NCBI GenBank assembly: GCA_009772895.1
Contig: WOUP01000008.1
Location: 81,108-145,107 of the forward strand
Origin: Puniceicoccaceae bacterium 5H
Lineage (GTDB): Bacteria; Verrucomicrobiota; Verrucomicrobiia; Opitutales; Oceanipulchritudinaceae
DNA: 64,000 nt
Reading direction: 5' to 3'
The notes under the pieces are model-generated. The model saw nothing but the letters and a program-made list of their open reading frames with translations. It was not told the origin of the DNA and did no database searches. Positions 29,618-38,685 of this stretch are shown here, one piece after another (within the stretch, counting starts at the first letter, position 1; the number at the start of each line of letters is the position of its first letter). The position numbers were made by a program, and so were the translations under genes.

Positions 29618-30289
29618 ATGCCCAAGCAGGTGGCACCGCAACCGACCTACCGCACCCTCAACTGGGGGCGCACGCGCTACCGCGACGCCCTGGCGCGTCA
29701 ACAAGTCCTCGTCAGCCAACGCATGGCGGGCGCCGTGCCCGATACCCTGGTGCTGACCGAGCACCAGCCGGTCTTCACTCTCGGCGCACGGCCGGGAGCC
29801 GATCAACACCTGGTGTGGGACGAGGCGACCCGTGAGACCGCTGGCGTGGAAGTCGTGCGCATCAACCGCGGCGGCGACGTGACTTATCACGGGCCCGGCC
29901 AACTCGTCGGCTATGCCTTTCTCAACCTCGCGGAGCGGGAACGTGATCTGCACGCCTATTTGCGCCAGCTCGAGGAGGTCATTATCCGGGCTCTGCGTAC
30001 GTTTGGCCTGGAGAGCGGCCGCCGTGAAGGCAAGACGGGCATCTGGCTGGAAGACCGCAAGATCGCGGCCATCGGTGTGGCGGTGAAGCGCTGGATCACC
30101 TACCACGGCTTTGCGCTCAACGTCTCGACCGACCTGCGCTACTTCACCGGGATCGTGCCCTGCGGCATCACGGACGGCACCGTGACCTCCATGGAAAAGG
30201 AACTGGGCACCGCGGTGGACGACAAGGCAGTGGCCCAAGCAATCCAGACCAGTTTCTGGCAGCAGTTTGCGGGCACTTCCCCCAAATGA
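29618..30289 (+). CDS. lipB: Octanoyl-[ACP]:protein N-octanoyltransferase LipB
   Basis: LipB moves octanoyl from acyl carrier protein to the lipoyl domains of 2-oxoacid dehydrogenases and GcvH. The 223-residue protein has NRGGDVTYHGPGQLVGY, the lysine loop RKIAAIGVAVKRWITYHGFALN, and the catalytic cysteine in IVPCGITDGTVTSM. All essential residues are visible. It lies directly upstream of lipA (37 bases), a normal pairing that completes de novo lipoate synthesis. Confidence 0.96.
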   Translation: MPKQVAPQPTYRTLNWGRTRYRDALARQQVLVSQRMAGAVPDTLVLTEHQPVFTLGARPGADQHLVWDEATRETAGVEVVRINRGGDVTYHGPGQLVGYAFLNLAERERDLHAYLRQLEEVIIRALRTFGLESGRREGKTGIWLEDRKIAAIGVAVKRWITYHGFALNVSTDLRYFTGIVPCGITDGTVTSMEKELGTAVDDKAVAQAIQTSFWQQFAGTSPK

Positions 30290-30326
30290 GTTGCATCTAC
30301 CTCCAGCCTATGGCTAGGTAAGGGGT

Positions 30327-31229
30327 ATGAGCGAACGAAAGCCTTCCTGGCTCCGCGCAAAGCTTCCCACCAGCCCGTCCTATAAATCGGTCCGCGGCAT
30401 TGTGGAAGAGCACGAATTGCACACCGTCTGCCAAAGCGCCCGCTGCCCCAATATGGGGGAGTGCTGGTCGCGCCGTACTGCGACGCTCATGATCCTGGGC
30501 AACACCTGCACCCGGGCCTGCACCTTCTGCGCGATCCAGACCGGTCGCCCGACGGAGCTGGACCTGGGAGAGCCCGCCCGGGTGGCCATGGCCGTAAAAC
30601 GCATGGGCCTCAAGCACGCAGTCATCACCTCCGTTTCGCGCGACGACTTGAAAGACGGTGGCGCCGGCGTCTGGGCGGCCACGATCCGCGCCATCCGCTA
30701 CAAGAATCCAGAGACTGCGATCGAAGTCCTGATCCCCGACTTCCGCGGTAACCTGGACCAGCTCGACATCGTGCTGGATGCGGAGCCGGACATCCTCAAC
30801 CACAATTTCGAGACGGTGCCCCGCCTCCAGCGTCCGGTGCGCAAGACCGCGAACTGGGAGATCACCTCCAAGGTGCTCGAGCACGCCAAGTCGCGCGGCT
30901 TCACCACCAAGACGGGCATCATGCTCGGCATCGGTGAAGAGCAGGACGAGATCGAGGAAACCATGCGCCACTTTGCCGACATCAAGATCGACATCGTGAC
31001 CATCGGCCAATACCTCCAGCCGACCAAGGAGCACCGCAAGATGACCCGTTGGGTGCAGCCCGAGGAGTTCGAACACTGGAAGCAGTTCGGCCTCGATCTC
31101 GGCATCGGCGTGGTCGAAAGCGGCGCGCTCGTTCGCTCCAGCTACCACGCCGACGAGCAGAGCGATCGCTTTGTGCGCAAGGGAGAGCCCAAGACGGAAG
31201 ACGCTGCCGTCGCGACCGCCACGGCCTAG
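30327..31229 (+). CDS. lipA: Lipoyl synthase LipA (radical SAM)
   Basis: LipA inserts two sulfur atoms into protein-bound octanoate. The 300-residue protein has the auxiliary-cluster cysteines in CQSARCPNMGECW (CX4CX5C) and the radical-SAM CX3CX2C motif in CTRACTFC. The later ILNHNFETVPRL and TIGQYLQPTKEHRKMTRW blocks are diagnostic, and the C-terminal RSSYHADE carries the conserved Arg-Ser-Ser. It follows lipB and is followed by a clear intrinsic terminator. Confidence 0.97.
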   Translation: MSERKPSWLRAKLPTSPSYKSVRGIVEEHELHTVCQSARCPNMGECWSRRTATLMILGNTCTRACTFCAIQTGRPTELDLGEPARVAMAVKRMGLKHAVITSVSRDDLKDGGAGVWAATIRAIRYKNPETAIEVLIPDFRGNLDQLDIVLDAEPDILNHNFETVPRLQRPVRKTANWEITSKVLEHAKSRGFTTKTGIMLGIGEEQDEIEETMRHFADIKIDIVTIGQYLQPTKEHRKMTRWVQPEEFEHWKQFGLDLGIGVVESGALVRSSYHADEQSDRFVRKGEPKTEDAAVATATA

Positions 31230-31255
31230 CGCCCGCACCCGCCCCCCTTTTTCGG

Positions 31256-31287
31256 CGCGACCTTCTTCTGGAGGTCGCGTTTTTTTT
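31256..31287 (+). terminator. Intrinsic terminator after lipA
   Basis: An 8-bp perfect stem (CGCGACCT / AGGTCGCG) with an 8-base loop is followed directly by eight T residues. It lies 27 bases after the lipA stop. On the opposite strand there is no U tract next to the stem, so it terminates only plus-strand transcription. Confidence 0.92.
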
Positions 31288-31322
31288 GCAGCGCCCGAAA
31301 TCCTCCCTGCCAGCAAAGCCGC

Positions 31323-31925
31323 TCAGCCGCGCTTTCTCTTCTTTTGCACCATCCACCACACCGCCGCGATGGCGAGCAGGGCAAAAACGCCGTAGGAGAT
31401 GGGGCTGAGATAGCGGCCGACCTCGTCGTAGTTCTCCCCCAATAGTCTGCCGGCCCAGGCCAGGAAAGTGGCCCAGAGTCCCATCCCGACCGTCGAATAG
31501 AGCAAAAAGGAAAAGAGGTTCATCTTGTGCATACCCGCCGGAATCGAGATGAGTGTGCGGATGCCGGGCACCAGGCGCGCCAGAAAGATCGACCACCCGC
31601 CATAGCGGGAAAACCACCGAGAGGCTCGATCAATATCGCCTGAATCCACCAGGAGCCACTTGCTGTGGCGATCCGCCAACCGCCTCAGCCGCGCTTCTCC
31701 CCACAGCCGGCCCAGGTAGTAGAGCGGAATTTGCCCCAGGACCGAACCGACTGTTCCTGCGATGCAGATGCCCCAAAAAGAGAGCTCTCCCTGCGTCGCG
31801 CTGTAGCCCCCGAGCGGCATGATCAGCTCCGAGGGGATGGGAGGAAATACGTTTTCGAGAAACATGAGCAAGGCAATGCCCGCATAGCCCATCGACTCGA
31901 TAATATGCGTGATCCAGTCCGTCAT
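31323..31925 (-). CDS. DedA family inner-membrane protein
   Basis: The 200-residue protein has the DedA pattern: ENVFPPIPSELIMPLGGY near the N-terminus, GSVLGQIPLYYLGRLWG, then RWFSRYGGWSIFLARLVPGIRTLISIPAGM with the conserved arginines. DedA proteins act in undecaprenyl-phosphate or phospholipid recycling and proton-coupled transport. ATG 31925 is preferred over an upstream in-frame TTG. It is convergent with lipA and stands alone. Confidence 0.93.
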   Translation of the reverse strand: MTDWITHIIESMGYAGIALLMFLENVFPPIPSELIMPLGGYSATQGELSFWGICIAGTVGSVLGQIPLYYLGRLWGEARLRRLADRHSKWLLVDSGDIDRASRWFSRYGGWSIFLARLVPGIRTLISIPAGMHKMNLFSFLLYSTVGMGLWATFLAWAGRLLGENYDEVGRYLSPISYGVFALLAIAAVWWMVQKKRKRG

Positions 31926-32100
31926 AATCAACCAGCCAGCTCCCCTGCCTGGAGAGGAAGGCGAAGTGGGCTTTACTCTACCACGACAGACATGACCAAA
32001 AGATGACGCAGGCGCTCAAAAACGCGTCGGGGACCAGATGTGCACAAAAAAGCGCACGTCCTGATGCAGGGCGCGCGCTCGGTAAAAACATCGGTTGAAC

Positions 32101-33261
32101 TCAGTTCACGAGGTCGCCTTCCGTCGCGTCCTCGCCGGGCAGCACGACGGGCAGGTCGGGCGTCTGGATCTCTTCGTCCGTCGTGCCCTCTTCGTCCTCG
32201 GGGGTCTGGGCCTCGGTGCCTTGGTCTCCCTGCTGGGTCTGCTCACGGATCTCGTCCGTCAACTGCTGGATGCGATCGCGGATCTCCTGTTGTGTGGGCA
32301 GCGGGTCCAGCGTCGAAGTCGGAGTGCCGGAAGATTGCTGACCCATCTCCTGCATCGCCTCATTGGCCGCGTTACGCGCGTTGCGCACCTGATTCACCAG
32401 GGCGGCCAGCGTCTGTTGGTCGGAGGGCGTCGGCGGAGTCACGGAAGTTTCCTGACCGCTTTGGTTCACCGATCCCAACACGTTCGACAGGCTGGTGCGT
32501 TGGGCCGCGCCGACGGGCTGCTCGCCGCCCTGCGTCTGCCCTGAGGTAGGCGCAGAAAAATCGAGCGTCGGCTGCACCGTCACCGTACCCGTCAGCGTGC
32601 TGATGTCCATCGTTACCGGTTGTTGTTGGAGAGTGGGAAGCAGGGGATCTACCGTGCGGGGCAGGCCCGGAGTGACGGGGTATGGGAATGAGGAGGGACT
32701 CGTCGCATACAAGGCAGAGCTGATGGGGGTAGTCTGCGGGCTTGAGCTTGAACCCCCGACATAGATCGGGCTGAAGGCCGGGTTGGCCACGATCACCGAA
32801 AAAACCGTGCCGCGCACGCCAGCAGTGCCCACCGGGCCGTGCACCTCGTAGGCGGACTGCTCACGCAATTTCTTCACATCAGAGATGATGTTGCCGTGGT
32901 AGAGCCGCAGCTCAATATCACTCGGGCTGGGCTCCCGCGTCTCGTCCTGCTCCGTTGCCTCCGAGACGGTTTCCTGCCGCAAGCGTTCCACGTAGACGAC
33001 CGTTTCGGGCTTCAGCGTCGCAATGCTGCCCGTCGAAAACACGACCGTCGCAGTCGCATCCTCACCCATCGCGATGGTTTCGCCCTCGTAGAGCTGTCGG
33101 CTGTCGTCGAGCGTTCGGGCTTCGCCGTCTTCGCCGATCACGAGGTAATCGCCTGTGGCTTTTACCAGTCGCGCGACGGCCGCCTGCTGGATTTCTGCCG
33201 TCAGTTGGCTCGACAGAGCAAAAAGGGCCAGAAAGAGAGTAAAAAGAGGGGTCCGTTTCAT
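32101..33261 (-). CDS. Secreted FecR-like domain protein with Gln/Thr-rich tail
   Basis: The 386-residue protein has a signal peptide (PLFTLFLALFALSSQLTA) and a FecR-type domain: YEGETIAMGEDATATVVFSTG, TLKPETVVYVERL, and VHGPVGTAGVRGTVFSVIV, which parallels the FecR hallmark in the protein at 16514-17371. The C-terminal half is rich in Pro, Thr, Gln and Glu and has a coiled-coil-like segment (LAALVNQVRNARNAANEAMQ). No sigma factor is adjacent. ATG 33261 starts just before the signal peptide; another ATG lies four codons upstream. It is divergent from the pseudouridine synthase gene. Confidence 0.75.
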   Translation of the reverse strand: MKRTPLFTLFLALFALSSQLTAEIQQAAVARLVKATGDYLVIGEDGEARTLDDSRQLYEGETIAMGEDATATVVFSTGSIATLKPETVVYVERLRQETVSEATEQDETREPSPSDIELRLYHGNIISDVKKLREQSAYEVHGPVGTAGVRGTVFSVIVANPAFSPIYVGGSSSSPQTTPISSALYATSPSSFPYPVTPGLPRTVDPLLPTLQQQPVTMDISTLTGTVTVQPTLDFSAPTSGQTQGGEQPVGAAQRTSLSNVLGSVNQSGQETSVTPPTPSDQQTLAALVNQVRNARNAANEAMQEMGQQSSGTPTSTLDPLPTQQEIRDRIQQLTDEIREQTQQGDQGTEAQTPEDEEGTTDEEIQTPDLPVVLPGEDATEGDLVN

Positions 33262-33399
33262 GAGCTGAGTCAAATAGAGTAAGTCGTCTGGACCGCTCCT
33301 GGATTAAGGCTGCCTATCCTGGAGCGATTTCCTTTTCCCACCCTGCGTTAATCGATTGTAAGATTGCCGCAGAGGTTCGATGCTGTGGTATTTGATACC

Positions 33400-34128
33400 A
33401 TGAACGAGTCCGTACGCCTACAAAAATACCTTGCCGAACAGGGCGTCGCCTCTCGTCGCGGCGCAGATCAGATGGTCTTGGACGGGCGCGTGGAGGTCGA
33501 CGGGGCCATCGCCGAACCGGGCACCAAGATCGTCCCGGGCAAATCGGTGGTAAAGGTCGACGGGCGCCGCATCATCGCCCGGCAAAAGCCCACCATCACC
33601 CTGGCGCTACACAAGCCCAAGGGCTACCTTTGCAGCCATAACGATCCCCATCACCAGAAGACGGTCTTCGACCTGCTGCCCTTACCGCTACAAAAAGAGC
33701 GCCTGCTGATCGCGGGCCGCCTCGACCTCGAAAGCGAAGGGCTCCTGATCCTGACTAACGACGGCGACCTCGCCCAGCGCCTGACCCACCCCACCAACCG
33801 CGTGATCAAGCGCTACCGGGTGGAGCTGGACCGCACTTTTGCCGACGAAGACCGCAACAAGCTGATCAACGGCATCGTCTGGGAGGGCGAGCGCCTGAAG
33901 GTCGAACGCGTCGTGACCAATGCAGCCAAAGGCCCCGAAAGCGGCCGACGCCTCGAGGTTCATTTAAACCATGGTAAAAAGCGCGAAATTCGCCGCCTTT
34001 TTTATGCACTGGGCTACGATGTGCGCTATCTTCAACGGTTTCAGATCGGACAGTTTAACCTCAAGGGCCTCAGCGCCGGGACGATGCAAGTCCTCGGACG
34101 CAATGAGATTCGCCGATTATTAAGTTGA
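33400..34128 (+). CDS. RsuA/RluB-family pseudouridine synthase
   Basis: This rRNA pseudouridine synthase has an N-terminal S4 RNA-binding domain (VRLQKYLAEQGVASRR ... VLDGRVEVDG) and a catalytic domain with ALHKPKGYLCS and the catalytic aspartate block AGRLDLESEGLLILTNDGDLA. The KREIRRLFYALGYDV and LQRFQIGQFNLKGLSAG motifs are typical of RluB/RsuA. ATG 33400 gives the canonical S4 start; a TTG 36 bases upstream is disfavoured. RluB is the likelier subfamily, but the target uridine cannot be assigned. Confidence 0.93.
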   Translation: MNESVRLQKYLAEQGVASRRGADQMVLDGRVEVDGAIAEPGTKIVPGKSVVKVDGRRIIARQKPTITLALHKPKGYLCSHNDPHHQKTVFDLLPLPLQKERLLIAGRLDLESEGLLILTNDGDLAQRLTHPTNRVIKRYRVELDRTFADEDRNKLINGIVWEGERLKVERVVTNAAKGPESGRRLEVHLNHGKKREIRRLFYALGYDVRYLQRFQIGQFNLKGLSAGTMQVLGRNEIRRLLS

Positions 34129-34166
34129 GCGGCGCGGGAGGCCCAGCTTACCCTTTTCGTATCAAG

Positions 34167-35621
34167 ATGATGGCCAAACGGCTCGTATTTGCCGCAATCG
34201 CTCTGATGGGCACCGTCAAACTCCTGACGGCGGCCCCCTTGTATACCGCCCCTCGGACGGACAGCGCTCAAGTGAGCGATATCGCCCTGCCGAGCACCCA
34301 GATCACGCTCAGGCCCGAGGCCAGTGCCCCCGCCGGCTGGACCCAGGCCACCTTCCGCGGCCCGTGGACCGGCTACATCAGCTCCACCATGCTGAAGGAT
34401 GATGCGAGCACCGCGCGAGCCGGCGCGCGGGTGACGCTCCAACCCAACTCCCAGCTCGATCCTGTCGCCACGCTGTTGGAGGACGACACCGTCGAGGTCG
34501 TCAATCGCGGGCAATGGTGGACCGAGGTGCGTGTGCACAAGCCCATCACCGTTTACCTCCGGGATACGGACGTCGAACCCGTCACGGCAGACGACGCTCC
34601 AGCCGAGGAAGAGGGCAACGGTTGGCTTCGCATCCCCTTCTTCGGCAAAAAGGACAATCCGCCGGCTCAACCCGCGGCCAGCACGGCACCAACCCCCACG
34701 CCGCCCGAATCGACGCCACCGGGTACCGCCAACCCGCAACCGGCAAACACGCCTCCGCGTCCGGCCGAACCGAATGCCCCGGCGTCGACCGACACGCGCT
34801 CAAACGCCGCGAATACGGCGCCCGCATCCAACGTATCCGGCCCCGCGAACGCCCGAGAGCAGGAGAGCCGGATGCAAGTGCGCCCGGTGCAGGACGACTT
34901 TTTCATCATGCCGGGTTCAGCCTCCGCCGCGCCCAAGGCCGACCTGCCGACTGAATCTGAACCGCCTGCGGAGCCGGCCCCCGCACGCGTCCAGGTCCAG
35001 GAGGTTGCAGCGCCCGAGCCCCAGCCGGAGGCCAACGCGGAAAACACCGCGAGTGCCCCGACACCCGCCCCCACGGAATCGACGGCACCCGAGCCTACCT
35101 TCGTGGCCTATGAGCCGGAACCGACTCCGGCCCCGCAACCGAGCCCGCCCCGGCCTAAATCACCTTATCCCAAGCCGGCGCCCAAAGCACCGGTGGACCG
35201 CAATCAGCCCGATCAGGTCCGCGAGCTGCAGCCCCGCATCATCGGTTCGCCCTCTCCTCAGTCCGGCCCGGTCGCCCGCATGCAGAAGGTCCGCGTCGCC
35301 CCGACGTTGAGCGATCCGTATCCCGTAGTGCAAGAGGACGCGCCCATCCCCTCCGCCGCCGGGCAGATCCCGCACACCTATACTGGCCAACTGATCCGCA
35401 CGCAGCGCGCCTGGTATGCCCTGCACGCACCCAAGTTTGGGTATGCGCTCGTGGACGGCTCCGGTGACCGCATCGCCTACGTCGACGTTTCGCGCGTATT
35501 CATCCAGAGCCCGATCAACGAATACGTGGATGCACCGGTGCAAATCTATGGCCAGTGGGATACGGAAGAAGGCGCCGGTCGCGTGATCCGGGCTCGCAAC
35601 ATGCGATTGATGGCTCCATAG
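34167..35621 (+). CDS. Secreted SH3-like, proline-rich protein
   Basis: The 484-residue protein has a signal peptide (RLVFAAIALMGTVKLLTA) and an SH3-like N-terminal part (SAQVSDIALPSTQITLRPEA, WTQATFRGPWTGYISSTML). A second similar unit follows (ARVTLQPNSQ ... TVEVVNRGQWWTEV). A long Pro/Ala/Thr/Glu-rich linker (~165-370) precedes a C-terminal beta-rich domain (TYTGQLIRTQRAWYALHAPK ... VDAPVQIYGQW). Two adjacent ATGs at 34167 and 34170 are possible starts. It probably resides in the periplasm or on the wall. I do not recognise a named family. Confidence 0.75.
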   Translation: MMAKRLVFAAIALMGTVKLLTAAPLYTAPRTDSAQVSDIALPSTQITLRPEASAPAGWTQATFRGPWTGYISSTMLKDDASTARAGARVTLQPNSQLDPVATLLEDDTVEVVNRGQWWTEVRVHKPITVYLRDTDVEPVTADDAPAEEEGNGWLRIPFFGKKDNPPAQPAASTAPTPTPPESTPPGTANPQPANTPPRPAEPNAPASTDTRSNAANTAPASNVSGPANAREQESRMQVRPVQDDFFIMPGSASAAPKADLPTESEPPAEPAPARVQVQEVAAPEPQPEANAENTASAPTPAPTESTAPEPTFVAYEPEPTPAPQPSPPRPKSPYPKPAPKAPVDRNQPDQVRELQPRIIGSPSPQSGPVARMQKVRVAPTLSDPYPVVQEDAPIPSAAGQIPHTYTGQLIRTQRAWYALHAPKFGYALVDGSGDRIAYVDVSRVFIQSPINEYVDAPVQIYGQWDTEEGAGRVIRARNMRLMAP

Positions 35622-35672
35622 ATGCAAGTGGTTACTTAAGTTATAGTTCGAACACTCGATTTCAGATATTTC

Positions 35673-36557
35673 ATGGCCCAATTGATCGACGGTAACGCCA
35701 TCGCGGCACAAATCGTGGAAGAGTTGACGCAAGAGGTCTCGACCCTCCCCGAAGACAACCGCCCCTGCGTGGTCTTCATCCGGGTGGGAGAAGATCCGGC
35801 ATCGGTATTCTACGTCCGCAAGAAGGAAAAGACGGCCGCGCAGATCGGCATGCGCAGCCGCCTGCAAGTCTACGACACCTCGATTAGCGAAGAGGAACTC
35901 TTGCGAGAGGTAGATAAACTGAACGCAGACGACAACGTGCATGGCATCCTGGTCCAGGCGCCCCTGCCCGCCCACATGGACGAGCGCACGGTCTTTAACC
36001 GCGTGCACCCCAACAAGGACGTGGACGGCTTCAGCCAGGCCAATCTCGGCCGCCTCGTGCAGGAAGACCCCGACGCCTTCGTGGCCTGCACCCCCGCCGG
36101 GGTGGTCGAGCTGCTGGCGCGCAGCAACGTGCAGACCGAAGGACGCCACGTGGTCGTGCTCGGGCGCAGCCTGATCGTGGGCAAGCCCGCCGCGCTGCTG
36201 ATGATGCGCAAGGGCCCGCTCGCCAACGCCACCGTCACCGTCTGCCACTCCCGCACGGACGATCTGCCCAGCATCACCCGCCAGGCAGACATCCTCATCG
36301 CCGCGATCGGCAAGCCCGAATTCGTGACCGGCCAGATGGTCAAGCCGGGCGCTACCGTGATCGACGTGGGCATCAACCGGGTGGAAGATGCCACGCGCAA
36401 GAAGGGCTACCGGATTGCCGGCGACGTGAACTTTGAGGAAGTCGAGCCCAAGGCGGCGGCCATCACCCCCGTCCCCGGCGGCGTAGGGCCAATGACCGTT
36501 GCCATGCTGATGCGCAATACTTATAAAGCGTTTCAACTCACCAACCGCGCCCAGTAG
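35673..36557 (+). CDS. folD: FolD bifunctional methylene-THF dehydrogenase/cyclohydrolase
   Basis: FolD interconverts 5,10-methylene-, 5,10-methenyl- and 10-formyl-tetrahydrofolate. The 294-residue protein has [19 protein letters not shown], which carries the catalytic lysine, [27 protein letters not shown], the nucleotide-binding [17 protein letters not shown] and the C-terminal [15 protein letters not shown]. All core residues are present. It is the first gene of a pair with the following signalling protein, 14 bases downstream, which is probably coincidental. Confidence 0.97.
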   Translation: MAQLIDGNAIAAQIVEELTQEVSTLPEDNRPCVVFIRVGEDPASVFYVRKKEKTAAQIGMRSRLQVYDTSISEEELLREVDKLNADDNVHGILVQAPLPAHMDERTVFNRVHPNKDVDGFSQANLGRLVQEDPDAFVACTPAGVVELLARSNVQTEGRHVVVLGRSLIVGKPAALLMMRKGPLANATVTVCHSRTDDLPSITRQADILIAAIGKPEFVTGQMVKPGATVIDVGINRVEDATRKKGYRIAGDVNFEEVEPKAAAITPVPGGVGPMTVAMLMRNTYKAFQLTNRAQ

Positions 36558-36571
36558 CGCGCTCCATCACG

Positions 36572-37753
36572 ATGAATCCTCCGCATGTCCTGGTCGTTGA
36601 CGACCAACCCATCAACGTCCGACTGCTCGAGCGCAAGCTGGAGCGGGTGGGCATGCGGGTGACGTCCGCCTTCAGTGGCATTGAAGCGCTCGAATATGTG
36701 CAGCGCGAGCAGCCCGACGTCATCCTGCTCGACATCATGATGCCGATGATGGACGGGATCGAGGTGTGCCGTCGCCTGAAAGAAGATGCGCACACCCGCG
36801 ACATCCCCGTAATTTTCATTACGGCCAAGACCTCCAAGGAGGGCAAGCTCGAGGGCCTCAACGTCGGTGCCGCCGACTACATCACCAAGCCGATCGACCT
36901 GGACGAAACGGTTGCCCGCATCAGCACCCAGCTGCGTATCCAGGAGAACTACCGCCAGAATCTGGAGCTGACTAATCGGCTGGGTGAAGCGCGGCGGCAT
37001 GCCGCGATCGCCCATGTGACGGAAGGTATCGCCCACAATCTGAACAATCTCCTGGGCGTCGTGGTCGGCTACCTCGACCTGCTGCGGGCATCACTGGACA
37101 ACCGCGAGCGCATGCTGCGCACCAGCGACAAGCTCGACCAGGCGGTCAAGCGTATGGTCAACATCGTGCGCGAGCTGACGACCATTGCCGAGTTCGACCG
37201 CGTGCGCAAGACGCCGGTGCCCGTCACGGCGGTGATCGGCAACGCCCTGCAGCGCTTTAGGGCGGAGTACAGCGTGCCTCAGGCTCAAGTCGTGATCGAC
37301 AATCAGGTGCCGGAGCTGGAGCTCGAGACCAACCAGGAGATGCTGGAAGACATCATCGGTCGCCTCTTGATCAACGGCTACGAGAGTTACGAAGACGACA
37401 CGCCGGCCTCCGATCGCGCCCTCCGCCTCACCGCGACGCAGGAGAGCGGCGAGTTCAACGAGTTCCTGCGCATCACGATCAGCGATCACGGCCAGGGCGT
37501 CGATTCCGAGATGGCCGACACCGCCTTCGAGCCTTTCGTCTCCCGGCACTCTGCCGTGGGCCGCGGCATGGGGCTGACCATCGTACGCCACGCCATTCAC
37601 AGCCTCGGCGGCACCGTAAAGCTGGAAAAGCACACCGATGGATCGGACGGCACGGTGGCCGTCATCCAGCACCCCTTCCGCGATCCGGCGGACGAGGAGA
37701 TCGACTGGTCTCAAATGGTCGGAGAGCACCTGCCCGAAGAATCCGGTTCGTAA
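36572..37753 (+). CDS. Response regulator-histidine kinase hybrid (receiver first)
   Basis: The 393-residue cytoplasmic protein starts with a receiver domain: VLVVDDQPINVRLL, phospho-acceptor Asp in VILLDIMMPMMDG, and FITAKTSKEGKL with AADYITKPID. A kinase part follows: H-box AHVTEGIAHNLNNLLGVVVG, N-box IIGRLLINGYESYED, G1 ISDHGQGVD and G2 GRGMGLTIVRHAIHSLGG. There is no membrane helix. The receiver-kinase order is typical of orphan proteins that take phosphate from another kinase or feed a phosphorelay, such as the Hpt protein at the window start. The input signal is unknown. Confidence 0.92.
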   Translation: MNPPHVLVVDDQPINVRLLERKLERVGMRVTSAFSGIEALEYVQREQPDVILLDIMMPMMDGIEVCRRLKEDAHTRDIPVIFITAKTSKEGKLEGLNVGAADYITKPIDLDETVARISTQLRIQENYRQNLELTNRLGEARRHAAIAHVTEGIAHNLNNLLGVVVGYLDLLRASLDNRERMLRTSDKLDQAVKRMVNIVRELTTIAEFDRVRKTPVPVTAVIGNALQRFRAEYSVPQAQVVIDNQVPELELETNQEMLEDIIGRLLINGYESYEDDTPASDRALRLTATQESGEFNEFLRITISDHGQGVDSEMADTAFEPFVSRHSAVGRGMGLTIVRHAIHSLGGTVKLEKHTDGSDGTVAVIQHPFRDPADEEIDWSQMVGEHLPEESGS

Positions 37754-37815
37754 TCCGACGCAATTTGTCGCGTCTGTAGTTGCAGAGGCAGGGTAAAAGG
37801 CATTACCCGTTGCGC

Positions 37816-38619
37816 ATGGCGAAGATCGCGTTCATTGGGGCAGGTCGCATGGCAAGTGCCATCGTGGCCGGATTGTTGCGTCACCGCGTGGCGGAAGCCG
37901 GGCAGATCATCTGCACCAGCGCCGCCGACAATACGGGGCCGGAGCTCGCGCAGAAGACCGGCATCGGCTACACCCAGGACCTCCACGAGCTCCTGTCGGA
38001 CGCCGATACCGTGGTCCTCGCCTGCAAGCCCCAACAGCTGGGCCAACTCGGGCCCGAAGTCGCGGAACTGAGCCGCAAGCGCCTCATCATCTCCATTCTC
38101 GCGGGCACGCCGATCGCCAGGCTGCAGCAGGTCTTCCCCGAGGCCCGCAACGTGGTCCGCGCCATGCCCAATACCCCGGGTCAGGTCGGCGCCGGCATTA
38201 CGGCCTACGCTTCCGCGGACGAACTCGGGCACGAGGACGACCAGATGGTCAAGAGCATCCTCGACGCGCTCGGAGAAACCGTGCCCGTCACGGAAGATCA
38301 GATCGACGCGGTGACGGGGGTCAGCGGCAGCGGCCCGGCCTACGTCTTCGAATTTATCGCCGCCCTGCGGGATGCGGGCGTTGCGGCCGGGCTGGAGGAG
38401 GAGCTGAGCTACCGCCTCGCACTCAACACCGTCAGCGGGGCCGCCGAACTGCTGAAAGTCGTGCCCGAGACGCCGGAGACGCACCGCGAATGGGTGTCCT
38501 CCCCCGGCGGCACGACTCTGGCCGGCCTCGCCGTGATGGAAGAAGCCGGTTTCCGCGACATCATGCAGCGCACCGTGCTGGCTGCCAAGCGCCGCGCCGA
38601 GGAGTTGGCCCAAGGCTAA
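37816..38619 (+). CDS. proC: Pyrroline-5-carboxylate reductase ProC
   Basis: ProC reduces 1-pyrroline-5-carboxylate to proline with NAD(P)H. The 267-residue protein has the Rossmann motif FIGAGRMASAIVAGLL, MPNTPGQVGAGITAY, VTGVSGSGPAYVFEFI and the C-terminal EWVSSPGGTTLAGLAVME. ATG 37816 gives the usual start; an in-frame non-ATG start at 37780 is not needed. It lies between a signalling gene and the ExoD gene, with no other proline gene nearby. Confidence 0.96.
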   Translation: MAKIAFIGAGRMASAIVAGLLRHRVAEAGQIICTSAADNTGPELAQKTGIGYTQDLHELLSDADTVVLACKPQQLGQLGPEVAELSRKRLIISILAGTPIARLQQVFPEARNVVRAMPNTPGQVGAGITAYASADELGHEDDQMVKSILDALGETVPVTEDQIDAVTGVSGSGPAYVFEFIAALRDAGVAAGLEEELSYRLALNTVSGAAELLKVVPETPETHREWVSSPGGTTLAGLAVMEEAGFRDIMQRTVLAAKRRAEELAQG

Positions 38620-38685
38620 TCCCGCTATCCTCGCGCAAACCGCTTGCCCCTGTAACGGGATGCCGCCAAGCTCCCGCCTCGACTT

